The notes under the pieces are model-generated. The model was not told the DNA's origin. It did not search any database and saw only the letters and a program-made list of their open reading frames with translations. This document shows positions 13,301 to 27,244 of a DNA stretch of 64,000 nt, one piece after another. This stretch comes from Amblyornis subalaris. Taxonomy: Eukaryota > Chordata > Aves > Passeriformes > Ptilonorhynchidae. Within the stretch, counting starts at the first letter, position 1; every line of letters begins with the position of its first letter. The position numbers and the translations under genes were made by a program. The stretch spans positions 372,001-436,000 of the forward strand of contig JACAXG010000018.1 of NCBI GenBank assembly GCA_018881555.1, given 5' to 3'.

Positions 13301-16300
13301 AGGATAAAAATACACCAAATTTCAGAGTAATATAGCTGAATTGTTGAGAATTCCAAAGGTTTGTTTTCCCTGTGGTCCAATTTGCTCTGTTGACAGAGAG
13401 GAAAGTGTGTGGTTAATATTACTAGAGAAAGTACACACTTTTATTGATGGCACTGCTTTCATTTACTTGGTTTTGGAATACATGGATTTAGTTAGGGAAA
13501 ATGCAGATGCAGATAATTAGATGAAAGGGAAAACCACCAAAAACAATAGGATGAGACTAAATCTGTGGAGCCACCATAATGTATCTGCATATCTGGATTG
13601 CTATTTTCTCATAATGAGTAACAGGACCCGGAAACCCTTTAACATATGTCACTTTCACAATGAATCAACCCATGGCTTTACTCATATCCTTTTTATACTT
13701 TTATAAAACAAAATTTGGATCTGGTTCCAGCAATTTAGAAATGTTTTATGGCAACTGAGTCAAAGAATTTGGCAGGTTTTGCAGTTTGGAAGGCCACTGG
13801 AATGTTTTGCAAAAGCCATACTAATGTCTTAGTAAAAATGAGGTAAGAGTAATAAATTTTTCTTTGTTGCAAGAAGTAGGATTCTTTCTAGTTTTTATTT
13901 GAATAGTTAGAGGATATTCACTCTCTAGGAGATTCCTGTAGTTTTTGCCTTTCAAATGATAGATGCCCCATGAGGGAAGAAGAGTCCATGGGGAGCCTTC
14001 TTACTTTTTTTTATATTTACATGGAGATGGATGGTTTGATTTGATTTGGAAGAGGTGGACTGCCCTGTTTTATTAATAGCTTTGTTTAGGTAAACCTGTT
14101 TAGAAATAATTGCAAAAATTTGTGGTCTCTTTACTTATAAAATTATGAAAAACAATTACAAGTACATACTGGTTTTCTAATCTCAAGATTAGTTGTTCAG
14201 GGAAGTAATGGAGAGACACTGTAGGATAGAGTTTTTATTTTTATTATAAGGGTCAAGAAGGGTAACTAGTGCTCCCTGGAAATTGTGAGGGTGTAATAAC
14301 ATCAAAAAAAATCTCACCACTCTTCCTTAAATATTTAAATGTCAGTGTGAACCACCATGTCAAAATGTTTAATGTGACCTACNTGATTTTGGCATAAATA
14401 ACATGATCTTTTTTCTATTAAGTTTGCTGCCTAGCAAAATGTGTGTATGTTTGTTGGCAGTAAGCATTAAAAATTCCCAACAAACAGAATCTGGTCACTG
14501 ATGCTGCACTTTTCCAGAAGCACTGGGATGAGGAATGAAAGAACACACAAATGCAGAGGGACAAGAAACTGGTTTCTTGCTGCCACAGTATTGTGCTAAG
14601 GGTTTTANGAATATGGCTGGACCTCCCTGTAGATGGGAGTAAAGTAATGAGTAAATGGATCAAAGTTAATAAAATACTATGAGTTTGAAATCAACATGTT
14701 AAGACTGTTGGTGTATTTGCTCCATGATATCAGCCAACATGGCTCGTGGGGGCTATTTGTACAAGCACTGTTGGATAATTTTGTGTGTGCAGAAGTTGTG
14801 CTGTCAGTGGGTTGGCTCTGCTGTCCTTTCTGAGCAGGCTGTGTTGAGTGTTTCATGTGATGGTTTGAGGAGGCNTGTTGGCAGCCTGACCACTTCTGCC
14901 ACTAATCAGAGGGCTTCAGNATATTGCAACACTTGTGAAGAGAAGGTGGCAATGTGTTACAGTTGTCAGAGACCTTAAATAAAGTCAACATAGGCTGTAC
15001 TGGAAGAACATGAAGAACCTGAGATTAAAATGTGGCAATCCAAATTTCCAGCCTCCCCTATCTGATCACTGAAACCACTGGTTCCTGATTTACAGAGCAA
15101 TGAAGCTTGAAAACTGCCAGGAACTCAGCAGGGTTATCCTATCTTTGGATCAGCTTATGGAGCTGGAGTTACACTGAGTTCTTGTCTCATACCCGCCCTG
15201 AGGGTCACTCCTGGGCCACCAGCAGAGAAACATCCTTCTTTGGCTCTGTTAGACCTTGAGACTCAATAAAAACCTTGAGATTTTGATTTCCTTGTTAAAT
15301 GGTATCTGTCTGATCTGTGTGCTGCTGGGACACATATAGGATGTCTTTGGGGTTTAATATACCTTCCCACGTGCTACTGTGATTAAAATACACTTGTGAC
15401 CCTCTGGTGTGCAGAGCAGGTGTCCTTCCTGCCTGGGACAGCAGAGGCAACAGGGACTTGGATTTCATAAGCAGTGAATGTGCATGAACACAACTATCAA
15501 ATAAAGAGCAGTGGTTTCTCATCTGTGTTTTTTAGAATTAACAGAACTCTAGGGAAAAACAATGTCTGCTCAGCATATTCGTGTTTTTTCATAAATTGTT
15601 AATGCCTTTAGTCCANTTATGATGATAAATGTTAATTAATCACCGTTTTGTGTGATTCTGAAACACACCGTTTCTGTGTCTTCACATAGGATAGGAAGCA
15701 TGTTCTCCCTATTAAGGGAATAGGTCTGGTAATAGCAAGACTCATATATTTGAAACAAATTAAGTCAGGGAAAACAGAAGAGCAAACAATCTTAGACTAT
15801 AAGTGTTTAAAGGAAGCTGTATTTACTTCAAAATCAGTCACTCAAAATATATATTAGTAGATCATAATCTCGTCGGTTTTTGTTGTATTTCTAGGTTTGA
15901 TTTCTCCCTTTTTGGTGCCATAAAATCTGTAGTTATTTTNACTAAGTCATATCATTAACAGTCTTTACAGGTTTTTCATTCTTGCAGTTCATACTTACCA
16001 AATACTTTTTTTTTCTTAAAGCCATTTACTCATAAATTATTTACTTGTTTCAAAACAGAATGTGAAATGATCTGTGTACTTTTTCAGTAGATGCTGAAGA
16101 AAAAGAAAGGAAAGTTGGACCACNCAGTCACCACTGGGATCTGTTAGGATTATTATTGTGTATAACAGCTTGCTTTTACTAAATGTCTTTTTGATTCTCC
16201 ACCAAGCCTTTCCTGGACTTCTAAAATTTGACAATTGAGTCAAGCATATAATTTCAAAGATTATAGTAAAAATTTGGAATAGGATTACAATTTTATGTGT

Positions 16301-17504
16301 GTTTGACTTCATGGCAATTCTANTTTTAGACTTTATTTTAGACTTTATTCTTTAAACTAGTAAATCTACTATTTAGTTCAGACAGATGCCAAGTAAGTGG
16401 CTTCTGCCAGCCTGGCTAAATTTTTTTTCAGTTTTACTCTCTGAATACAAAGGTAAGTATTCTGTTAGTGTCCATTTGAAGAGACTCAGTAACTGGATAC
16501 GTAGATCTATCCATCTTTAGCTTATGAGTTGAAATCCAGCCAACCTCAAAGTCATTAACATGGCTGAAGCTGTTTCTAGCTAGTGTGAAATGAGGTGGAA
16601 GTCTCATCCAATTATTGATAGGCATTTTATAGTAAAATGCTTTTGCTGCAACTGGTGCAGAAAATATATTTGTAGTGGGCATAATGAAATATAAAAATAA
16701 CAAATAATGCAAATTCCTAGGATGTTAAAAGTTTTTTACCTAGAAAAATTTTTCTGTGTATCATGTTTGAGCTCTGTTAGTGGAGGATCTAATAGAGTTT
16801 TCCGTTGCATTATCATGCTATATGTGCTGGGCTTTTAGAAAAAAGACCTCAGTTTTCACGACTGAGATGTGTTTCAGACANGGTAGAATAACCTTCGGTA
16901 TAATTACAATATCTGTGTGTGGATGAAACCTTAAGATGAATATAGCCTTGATCCAGAATGGAAGGGATGTAAGAACTGAGTCTCTCCTAACACTGAGATA
17001 AATACTAGAGGCAGATGAGATTGTATGTGGAAAAACCACCCTGAGCATCTAGACCTGCAAGTAGTGGTATTTGTAGCTATAATAAAACCTCAGTTAATTT
17101 CACACTGTTTTGCAAACTTCTGGATATTAGTATAATGAAAATAGTAAAAGTATTGTCAGTATGCTGTAGCTGTCATCAAAAGGCTTGTCCTGTGGACATG
17201 GACCTTTGGCAGAAAGATCTCTGTTTGTAATTCACAGCCCATTCAGTCAGATGAACTTAGATTAAACTGAAAAACACCCTACACATTTGCCATTGTAGTT
17301 GCAAAAACATGTAGAATTAAATGTCTTTAGAAATTTAAGCCAGTTAGCAGGGTGGGGATCTTTACAGCCATAGATGATAGAGGGAGAATTGATTTGCTCC
17401 TTGGATGTGTCTTACAAAGGAATTTTTACATACAGATCTATTCTAATAACAGTGATGTAGAGAGAGTGTATTAAGGCAGAGGACAGTCTGTGGCATGGGA
17501 TGGG
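10376..17504. other. Noncoding intron/flank sequence
   Basis: No exon is recognisable. The stretch contains AT-rich unique DNA with many isolated ambiguous bases and short A or T runs. A 62-residue open frame at 12952-13149 is the only one with a balanced composition, but I do not recognise it and it begins at a codon adjacent to an ambiguous base. Confidence 0.5.
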
Positions 17505-17746
17505 AGGCCAGTGGGTGGAGGGAGGTGATCCTCCCCCTCTACTCTGAGGAAAAACTTCTTTACTTTGAGGTTGACAAAGGACTGGAACAGGTTGCCCTGA
17601 GAGATTGTGGTCTCCTTCTCTGGGGATAACCTGCCTGGATGCAATCCTGTGCAACCTGCTCTAGGTAAAGCTGCTTGAATAGGGGGGTTGGACTAGATGA
17701 TCTCCAGAGGTCCCTTCCAGCCCCAGCTATTCAGTGGTTCTGTGAC
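17505..17746 (+). mobile_element. CR1 LINE 3' end with internal deletion
   Basis: The start (gggtggagggaggtgatcct) and the 3' portion match the typical avian CR1 tail: tttactttgaggttgacaaa, ggactggaacaggttgccct, gcctggatgcaatcctgtgc, ggttggactagatgatctcc and agaggtcccttccagcccc. The middle is missing: after cccctctactctg the sequence jumps straight to aggaaaaacttc. The 3' end is near the CR1 terminal ttctgtga-type unit. The strand follows the known orientation of the CR1 3' end. Confidence 0.88.
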
Positions 17747-20148
17747 AGAAGGACGTGAAAGAGTCTTGCATCAGTTTTCAGCCACTAAGACTAGAGGAGA
17801 TGGGGAAAACCTCGATGCAGAACATCAAGCTCTGCCTCCTTGACTGAGCAGGAGCAGACAAGGTGATTACAGACAAGAATGGGAACGAATCTGTCAGTAT
17901 GTGTCGTGCTGCACTTAGAGGAAAGAATGCCTTCCTGCCNGAACATGTACCAGCCTTCTGAGGACCCAAGAGAAGGGCTGAATCTCTGAGTAGCTGAGTC
18001 CAGAAGGAGCATGTTCTGAAACAAGTGACTAGTTCCATGAATTCAGATGATTATGCCTGTGGCTGGTGTATTTTGCTTAGTATCTCGTAGAAGCAAACCT
18101 TAACAGAGGGTAAAGATGAAGGTTCCCCTGCTGCTATCTACCCTTCAAGCGAGTCTCCCTCAGAACATCTCAGGTTTAATTCCATTAATATTTTGAAACT
18201 ATGTTTTTAGCTTTGAGAAACACTTTTTCCCTCCTCTATTTTCTTCAGCAACTTCATCACTAAAAAAAAAAAAAGCAAGCACCGGCCCTGCAGCACAAAG
18301 GGTGATTCCAAGGCATGGCTGTGGCTTTGTGCATGAAGTGCTCCGAAGGGTCTGTAGGAGAGAGGCTCAGCTTAGCAGAGTTTTTTTGTGCCTCAGGAAA
18401 TGCAAACTGTACCAGCATCGGGTCTGTAGTTTCCAAGACACAGTGGCCTAATATAAAATCAATAGCAGNAAGCATTTAATAAAAGTCTAGAAATCACTTC
18501 CATGAAGACAGCTCCTAATTTTCTGTATCTTAATGTTAGCAAAGCATTCCCTTAAAATTAGAGTGACTTGTTGAGCTGCTTCTGCACAAAATTTAACTGT
18601 CCTCTGTCGTAAATTATCCAACGAAACTAAGGGCAGTACAACTGACTAAATGCTGGAGGAAAGCGCTTTTAAATATAAATGGATTTTGTGATTAAACCTG
18701 ACTATCAAAAGGCTGCATTCTCGACCTCAGAGGAAGACATGAGCAAGAAGAACAAAAAGCAGTTGGAAATCGAGTAGCTGCAGAGTCATTTTAAAGTTAA
18801 AGTCAGCAGCCCTGAAGATTACAGCACCTGACTGGATTGCTTTACCAGGACTTGGTTGGATTCATGATGAGTGCACCAGATCTAGTTGTGCAGCTATAGG
18901 GTGAGATGGCTCTTACGCAAGGAAAAGGAATCCTTCCTGTTACACTCAGTTGAGGTGCGTTGCAACTGCTGAGTCTAATCCTTGATGCAGGGAGAAGCCA
19001 GAAACCCCCAGCAGAAAGTGGGGACAGAGCAGTTCCATCCTTTCCCAACAACCCTCAATCACACTGGGGTAGGAGCAAGGAATTGCATTTCTAGCCAGAT
19101 NTGCCATAGGAAAAGCATTCAAGTTAACTTTTGGGTTTGCTATAGGTTCTGCAGGTCTGTTCAGGGTGACATTTCCCAAATGCCTGAAAGCAAGAAGGTG
19201 TTTTAGGACTGTTTCTTTTGTTACAATTGTCCCCGATGTAAAAGGGATTTTTTTTCATATTAAACCATATAAAAGTAGTACCTTATGGCATTGACACTAA
19301 TACTGTGTCCAAATTAATGTTTTTGTATTATTTAGAAAATGTTCCAAGCCAAAGGCAAAATGCTCCAAATTAGCTTAGAAAAAATACAACCCCCCAAAAA
19401 ACCTGTCCCCTGGATAAAACCCAGCTCTGGAAATAGAGAGAATTAAATTATCTTCTAACTGGCATCAGCTCCTGCACAGCATTTGGCAGATTACTTAGGT
19501 CANATTTTAGCTGTAGTGTTTGTGATTAAGTGGAGAGGCTCTGGTTTCCAAACAGGTTAATATATAATGATATTCTAACTGATAATAGGGGCCAGTTCTC
19601 AAAAGTGCTGGAAACTTCGAACTTTTGGGGATTTTCAAAATGAATCAACAAGATTCATGTTTAGGAAAGTATGTAAAATAGTGATGTAAAGACATAGATT
19701 TCAGTATCTTTCTATTTACAAAATTACTTTAGGGTATTGTAATGCCAAAAATTAACAGGCATTTGGAAAGAATGAAATGCATGGCTGTTAAAAAGGCTCA
19801 AAACAGCCTAAAATAATAGCAGAATGTTAATTTTTTATCCTCCAAAAATAAATAACTTGTGTTCTTTATAAACACTGCAATTGAGGAGATAACGCAAGTT
19901 ACAAAATCTTTTATTTGCTTTGTTTTGAGTACAACTGGAATTTATTTCTGCTTCAGAACAAAAGTTTAGAGGAGAAAAAAAGAAGTTTCCTATGACAGAT
20001 GATTTTAATTTGCTTCTAATAAATATGACTTGTAGTATACTTGTTCTTCTGAGGTCTTATTGGAAACTGCCTGAGCAGAAAGTTCATTTTTCCTGAAAAG
20101 TCACACTTCCTCCTGGATGTGAGTAATAATGTGTATGTTTATTTAGTA

Positions 20149-20163
20149 ATTTTTTTTTTTTTT
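20149..20163. repeat. T homopolymer run
   Basis: About 15 consecutive T on the + strand, read directly. Confidence 0.85.
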
Positions 20164-23100
20164 AACTAAATAAAAGACTTCTCCAAATGCACAAGGCTGC
20201 CAAGAAGTGGATATTTGCTGGTAATTTTCATGGTAAGTTTCCAGAGCATCTTTTTCTAACATATAATAATGTGTTATTCTGAGGTGTAATAGAATGTTCT
20301 TGTACTTTTAAAGCATTAGCAAATGGCTCTGAAGNGCTGGTTGTAAATAAGGGTACCTTCTGACTCTGTCTCTACCTCAAGCTGGTGGGGCATTTATATT
20401 TTGTCTTGATAAAAGACTTCTGAACAGGTCTTTGGTTCTCAGAGGGGGTCTCTCGCCACCCCACATGGCATTTATGCTTGGAATATTGCAGATCTCCTTC
20501 TTGGTGTGGCAATTTCTTATGGTCTGGAGAAGAGAGAAGAATGGTTGAGGAGTTGCAGAAGAGCACTGGCACCATCACAGCACTGAATTCTTGCTGAGGA
20601 AATGGCCATTCAACCCTTCACAACCTCCTCCTTCTAGTAGGAGTACACCAAGACATAACTCCATCCAAGTGGGATGTGAGGCTGAATTCAAATGATTGTG
20701 AACCTCCTGTTGACCCTTGGCAGTGATCTCATATGTGTGTTCTTATAAACTGCCGTTCACTGGAGGGTCTCACAACTGCTCAGTAAACAGGAATGTGATG
20801 CTACAAGCAGGAAAATTCCGTATTTCTGATAGGGAGGCTCTTTTGCTTCCACCCCTTTTGCTGCCATGGTGAAGCTGGTGGCAATCACACACAGTTCAGC
20901 ATCTTCTTGTGAAAAGCACCTCTGAACAGCTGTACTCCCACCAGAGTACTACATAAATGTTCATCAAAATTGNACTTTTCCTGCTTTAATGTACCTAAAT
21001 CCTACTATAAAGGAGACTTCTGTTTTCAGGAACACAGCATATTCTTTTACAATGCCAAAATAAATACGGGGTAGGAGACAGGGATGAAACAGAGCTAATG
21101 AGGATTTTCTGCAGAGTGAATGTTTGGATTGTAAACTCTACAGGGGTTTGGAGTGTATCCACACTTGTGTTCTAAGGAGGCTGATCTCACCACCAGTGTC
21201 GAACAATAAATAAGGTTTTGCAAAGAGAATAAATAAAATTTTGGAAAGAGAGATAAGGCTGCAGCCTGTCCAAAGCCAAAAGGCAGCAGAGAGGCTCATT
21301 ATGAGCTGCTGAACCTATAAGAAAACATGAAGAGGCAATGCCCTTGGAAAACGTGTAAATTAGAGAAGAATTTCATAGAATTAAGTGAAACCCAAAATAA
21401 TAAGCAAATAAACTATGACTCAGACTATTCCTTGCACTCAGCTTCCCCCTTGTCTTCTCTGCTGATTCACTGGCGCCAAGACATGCTCCAGTGTAGGGGC
21501 AGAAACAGGGACATTTAGTGACGATGGAATCAAATATTGCTTAGATCCTGCCAAAGCAAATGCANCCCTTTTCTCCTGCCTGCCCAGGTCAGGGCACCGT
21601 TGCCATAGATCCACTTTTTCTAACAAATGCACAAAAAGAGGATGCCTCACCCCATCTTTTTGGTCATCTTAGCATAATCAGCCTTCTGGGAAGTTGCTTA
21701 TTAAAGTAACAGATAACCCTGTTTGATCTTTGTCCTATCCAGGGGTCCAGAATTATTAGCAAAAATACATTCTTTGCATCCTTGCTGGTATTTTATATTT
21801 ATACTTTTCTCTTGCATTTTTCAAGTTTCTACCATTTGTATTGCCTCGGTCTTTTTCTTTGAATTGTTTTTACTCTCTTTAAAGTTCTTATGTTACTTAG
21901 CTTCATATTGTTTAAGTGGGAAAGACTTGAAGATACATATTTATTTGTTCATTTGGAAAAACTTCACCATTTCTTTAGACTACCTAGAAGATTAAACCCT
22001 GCCAAGGTACCAGTGACCTGTCCTATGGCCTTTACTTGAAGGAATATACTGTAAATTAGGAAAAATAGCAATTCCTTATCATCTTATGCAGGAAAAGCTA
22101 GAAATGACTGAAGAAATACGTCAGATAGGTTGGATTGCTTGCTGGCAGACCTGTGGGATCGTACTCTAGCTACATTTGCAGCACTTTTTCTTCTCATGCT
22201 TTCAGATTTCTATAGCTGCAAAACCATTTAACATTTGGATGGCATATGCAAGAATTCTTATGTTGCTTTCATATATGTGTTTTAAAAAACACAGGATTAA
22301 AAAATATTATTTGTATCTCCAGTGACAAGGAGATAAAAAGCCCCAGAGGAGATATCATTTGCTTCAGTGCATCTCATGGGTTCATGAAGAACCAGAAGCA
22401 GGTCTGCTTAGTCCTCTGGTATCTTTCTTTTAGTCCTCTAAGTTTGGAGGAGCAAAGGTGTTGGGGCACAGCACATCACTTGACTGCTTCCTAGGCCTTC
22501 CACACAGACTTTGTAGCCAGGGTTGTTTCTGCTCTAAATAGGTTTTTGAGATGGTATTGAAATTTCTTGAGGGAAAACTGTTGCCCCGTGTGGCTGAGGG
22601 GTGAGGCTTCTCTGCCTTACACTGAAATAGGTGCCCATCTCTGACTTACTCACCGGGAGGTGTTTGCTGTGTGGTCCTCTGCTGCAAATCAGAACACATG
22701 GTGCTTGCAAGACGCTCCCTGACAAAATGTTGTTTTCCGAAGNTGAGATATATTCTGAAAAATGCCACCTGACTGTGATGATTGCCAAAGAGCAGTGTTT
22801 TTAAGGCACTGTTGCTGAACCCAAAATTTATGTCAAGAGCTCAGTGAACCCTTTTCTTTTAGCTTTTAATTTGAAGCTCTGCTGACAGCACTGCTCCATT
22901 GATCTGCTACATGGATCACTGAACTGTGGCCTCACAGAGCAAGCTTTGGGAAACTGTTACCAGAGCTCGAAAGAGTGATATTATTAGCTCGCGATTTGTT
23001 ACACTTAAGCAGTGCTCCCAAAGGAACAGGGTACTGGACTGAGTTTTCAGAGGTCTGAATTCGTCTCTGGTTTTGCCATTTATTTTTGTAGTGGTCTTAG

Positions 23101-24172
23101 GCAATTGCTTTTCTCCACAGTCACTTAGCTGTTGCTCTTTTTACCTTAGAGAAAGATAATTGGTAAGAGACTTGATGAGGCTATGGAGAAACTGCAATCC
23201 TCAAGTTCCACAGATGTCTGAAACTGGGCTTTTATGCCTTATTTTTTTCATGCATAAAGAGAAGATACCAACACTCAAATATGAAGCCTCCTAAGCTGGG
23301 AGGCTTAATGAATATTCATGCAATGCTCTGAAGAGTAAGTGCCTAAGAATTTTCCAAATAATAATTACACCTGCTGACTTTTATTCCAAGCTCCCTTCCA
23401 CCTTTGCTCTTTCATTATTTCAACATATAGTCTCGGTGCTGCGGAACTGAAACCATTGGAATTTTATAATGAACATTTCAGAGCTGTGCATACAGTTTGC
23501 TTGAATGTGATAATTTTCACCTCTTATTTTATTTCTGCATGTTCTTTTTGTTTCAGGCTTTTAGGATGAGTGTTGCAGTGGGATACAGTTTCGCTATGGC
23601 CTGTGATACAATTTTTTGCCAGTGTCATCATGTCAGAGGGTGACACTAGCCACATATGGCCAGTCTGTGCCCTGACACGTGCAGCAGCCAGCTGGGGTGA
23701 TGTGTTGGCGTGGTTGGATATTTTTATTCTGTAGCATTTATTCTTTCTCAGTACGAGAGGTTAAAAATGAAATCTGAGTAGTTTTAATTAATCCATACTG
23801 CAAATAATCTCTGGCTTGGCTTGCGATCCAGTCCTCTTCCTCGCAACTCCTGGACCTAGGTAATCCATTTGCCTGCAGGCTAGTGCAAGCCAGGAATGTA
23901 GGTCTGGGGCCCAAGGTGACCTGTGATTGTCCTTCCAGACTCCTTGGGTCGGTGAGATTGGGTGTCCCTCTGAGCCCACACCTCCCGCTTGGCAGCNGCA
24001 CAGCATCCTTCTGCTCCACGTCAGGATAATTAGGTGAGGGGCCCCAGGGGCCGAGAGCGCTGCCAGGATGGCTGTCAGCCCCTGACTTCTCGCCAGCCAT
24101 CTGAGGAAGTTTGGCATTGCAGATCGAGGAGAGGCTGGAAAGTAGAAAATCATGAATGCTTACTTGGTTCTG

Positions 24173-24210
24173 CCATCATCATCATCATCGTCATCGTTAT
24201 TATTATTTAT
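24173..24210. repeat. (CAT)n/(ATT)n triplet microsatellite
   Basis: Six CAT-phase units pass through catcg variants into a short ATT run. It is an imperfect triplet repeat giving poly-Ser or poly-His in spurious frames. Confidence 0.85.
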
Positions 24211-25335
24211 TAACATCTGCACATCTGGTCAAGCCATGCTGTGGGTTGTGTGGAGGCAGCTCCTGCCAGTGGGGTCTGCCTCCATTCACAGGGCTGGGAC
24301 AGCCCTGCAAAGTCAGGGAAACCAGCACAGTTGTGTAGAAATTTCTTAATGAAATTTAATACTATTAAAGTTGTTAATAGCATGAAAGTAAATTCTGTAT
24401 GCTTTGAACACTTTTTTTTGGTAATTCTCTTATACAAATGTCTAATAATTTATTATATAGGGGTTTGGGGTTTTTTTTTAAGATAAACCTTAAACCTTAA
24501 CCTTAAAGTTTAAGTTTTTCTTCTTCAAAAAGTCAGTAAGGACTTTCCACTGCATCCAGGTCACATGGTTTAGATCCACATTTTCATTACAAAAGCCAAA
24601 GACAAAAATAGACAACACTGTCAAAAAAGGGTAAAATTTAGTCACATTATCTTGAGAGGGCCACAGCTTAATTTGGATTTTCAGATGTGCTAAGAGTTAG
24701 ATTATCTCAGCAGCTGTTGACATGGGGAGAACTTTACCATTAATGGGAATCGTTAAACAAATGCTGTTTGGATCTGAGATTTCGTCTCAAACATTCTGTG
24801 TTACACATTCAACATGTATGTATTTGGTCTGTAGGACTAATTTGGTGTTACAGCACAGAAATTATGTTAGCACCAAATTTGTGGATTTAAAGAGCTCCAA
24901 AACATGAAATTTTCCACTGGTGGAAATTTTTCACTGGTGCCCCCACGAGGGAAATACCAAGTATTCCTTCTTTAGGATGTGCACAGAACTGCTCCAGCAT
25001 GCACCGTTTTTGGGACACTAGCTCTTGATGTGTCCTGTCTCTCCTTGTGATGTCAGGAAATAAGACAGAGAGGACAACATGATTCTTTCAATCCCTCAGT
25101 ATTGCCTAATCCCAGGATAAAAGGAATTTCAAAACAGCCTGAGTTTATGACTACAGCCCCACGAGCTTCACGGAGCATTAATTTAGGTACAAGTGTGTCT
25201 ATGGTCATGTTCCACCATAAGGTTATTCCAGCATGACAAGGCATTGCTCTTAAAAACTGTTTCAGACCCCTGCTTCAGTCCATCCTGTGGCTGCACAAGC
25301 ACACATGCCAGCCCAGAGAAGAGGCAGAAATGACA

Positions 25336-25384
25336 GGCTGGGTTTNGGAAAGGCTGCGTTTGGGAAAGGCTGGGTTTTGGGAAA
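25336..25384. repeat. Three-copy 16-17 bp tandem repeat
   Basis: Three adjacent copies of a unit like GGCTGGGTTTGGGAAA start at 25336, 25352 and 25368. They differ by single bases, and the third has one extra T. The first copy contains an ambiguous base. Confidence 0.85.
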
Positions 25385-26468
25385 GGTGCCCGTGGCTGCT
25401 TCTTTCNGTGGCAGTGCCAAATTACACTCTGTGACAGTCTTTGTGGTTCTAAGCCTGCCTCAGTTTCCCATCTGTAAACCACAGAGAGCACTGCTTTGTA
25501 ACCCAAAAGGATGGTAGGAAAACGGAGTAGTCTCCAGTGCCTTGAGAATGTAAATTCCTTTCCGAAAGTTGAGATATTTGCTCTCCTGCTTCTCTCACTT
25601 GAAGAATTGCAAAGGCTTTTTTTAGAATCCATGCCTTCATCATAATTAATTTCTTGATTACTCAGTTTTCATCACTTTGCCATCTGGAATGTAAAGAAAG
25701 TGTAAGATGATTTTGCCTTTCTTCTCATATGTTTCTTGAGGAAAATTGTGGTAAAAAATGTGTAATCATGAGAAAACAGATTAAAGAAGCAAAGAAGAGA
25801 AGAAGCTTTACACTAAGTGCACATTTGCATTTTTGCTATAAACAAGCTTTTTAACTGAGATAAACCTTTTTGTTTTTCTTAAAGGAATGCTGTTAAGGTT
25901 CATGGATTGTGAATGACCCATCTCTCTCTTGTTTTTCTTCTCATGCTCCTTCCTATTCATCAGGACAGCCAGGCCTTCTTGAAGCACCTTTTTGCCATTC
26001 TCAAATGCTCCAGAAAGGGCTTATTTAAACAGTTTCTATTTTTTTCACTGGTCTTTTCTGCCTTTTGCAAATTGTCTGTTCTTTTCTTGCTGCTAGGAGA
26101 TGAAGGAGGTTGCCTGGCATTATTTGATTGCTAATGTATANACATATCCTGAGATCCTACAAATATGGGCACAAATCTAGAAAGGACTAGGACATGATGG
26201 AGCATTTTATCCTTTCTAATGCTGTTTGGGTTTTTTCTCTTTTTAGTTTTAGAAGTTTTATTAGCTATATCCATGGGNTTTTTTGTTTTTTTCTAGATAC
26301 ATACATTTTGTAAGAATTCACCTAAAACCTGCTAAAGTTCATTTTACTGCTTACTTTCTTATTGTAAATAATTTCTAAGTTGAATGATGAAAAACACATG
26401 TAGGGTAAAATACTTTTTACTAGGAGGTTTTTAAAAATGCTCAATTTGGTGATGTTCCTGTGAGAAGT

Positions 26469-26514
26469 TTCCAGTGTGTCTTACATTTGAGACTTCCAGT
26501 GTGTCTTCATTTGA
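26469..26514. repeat. 25-bp tandem duplication
   Basis: The 22-bp segment beginning ttccagtgtgtctt at 26469 recurs at 26494 with one deleted base. This is a short local duplication, probably from replication slippage. Confidence 0.8.
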
Positions 26515-27244
26515 AATGAAGAGAACAGGTTTCTATCTCAGAGAATTTTCCCCCTGTGAAGTTAGTCCTTCTCTAAAATCAGTATGTTGTAATTTATGTA
26601 TAGGGAATGCCTCTTTGAGACTTTTTCTGGATTAAGGGCCACAGAATTAAGATTTGTATGAGAATGGTAACCTCAAGATATGTACTTGATTCTTCTCACA
26701 TTTCTGCTTTTCTTCATGCAGTACAAATGAGATGCAAATAGGAAACTATTAGGAATAAATGATCAAGATGATAAAATGCAATTTCTGTTGTTTTCTTAAT
26801 GGCCATGAACAGCCCCTAGAAGTTGGACTAGGAGATGTAATTTATACAAGCAAGACCAGTCCTGAGTTTCCTGTACCTTTGCTTATGAAAGACCTTTTTA
26901 TGTTCTTTTAAACAGTTGTACGCTTTATTAATTTAATTTTTAACTCTGATGAAAGTGTATGGGGAAGAAGGGAGAGTAAGGCACTACAGACTAGGAGGAA
27001 GATTCAGTCCAATTTGTTTCAGGGTCTGCAATTGCAGATGAAGTATTTTGGTCTCTCTTGATGGAGGACAAATGCTGTCAGATTAGAGGCCACTGTCGCC
27101 CCATTTGAGTTTCAAAAAGGGTTGCATGTGTAGTCTAATAACGATCTAAGGAGGACAGATGTAGCATTAGCTTCTAGTTCAAGCAACCACTGTATTAATG
27201 TTCAAGTGAGCAGCAGCAGCAGCAGATGGTGAGATGAGGCGAGG

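Larger units (their letters stand above)
17747..27244. other. Noncoding intron/flank sequence
   Basis: No gene is recognisable. The stretch holds unique AT-rich DNA, a T run near 20.15 kb, a CAT/ATT triplet tract near 24.2 kb, a GC-richer block at about 23.8-24.1 kb that gives overlapping spurious minus-strand frames, a 16-17 bp tandem repeat near 25.35 kb and a 25-bp tandem duplication near 26.48 kb. Confidence 0.5.

Noticed and set aside
23650..23659. CArG-like CCACATATGG (SRF site), attractive for an actin-related gene
   Set aside because: It has a C inside the six A/T positions, so it does not fit the consensus, and it stands alone far from any known promoter.
23738..24153. Overlapping 120- and 121-codon minus-strand open frames
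   Set aside because: They occupy the same GC-richer block in two frames, share an ambiguous base, are Pro/Ser/Gly-rich and resemble no known family, as expected of chance frames.
24481..24512. Telomere-like CCTTAA repeats
   Set aside because: Only a few irregular ccttaa units are present. The vertebrate telomere unit is CCCTAA, so this is not a telomeric remnant.
25183..25632. 149-codon minus-strand open frame
   Set aside because: It crosses two ambiguous bases and the tandem repeat at 25.35 kb and has no recognisable domain.
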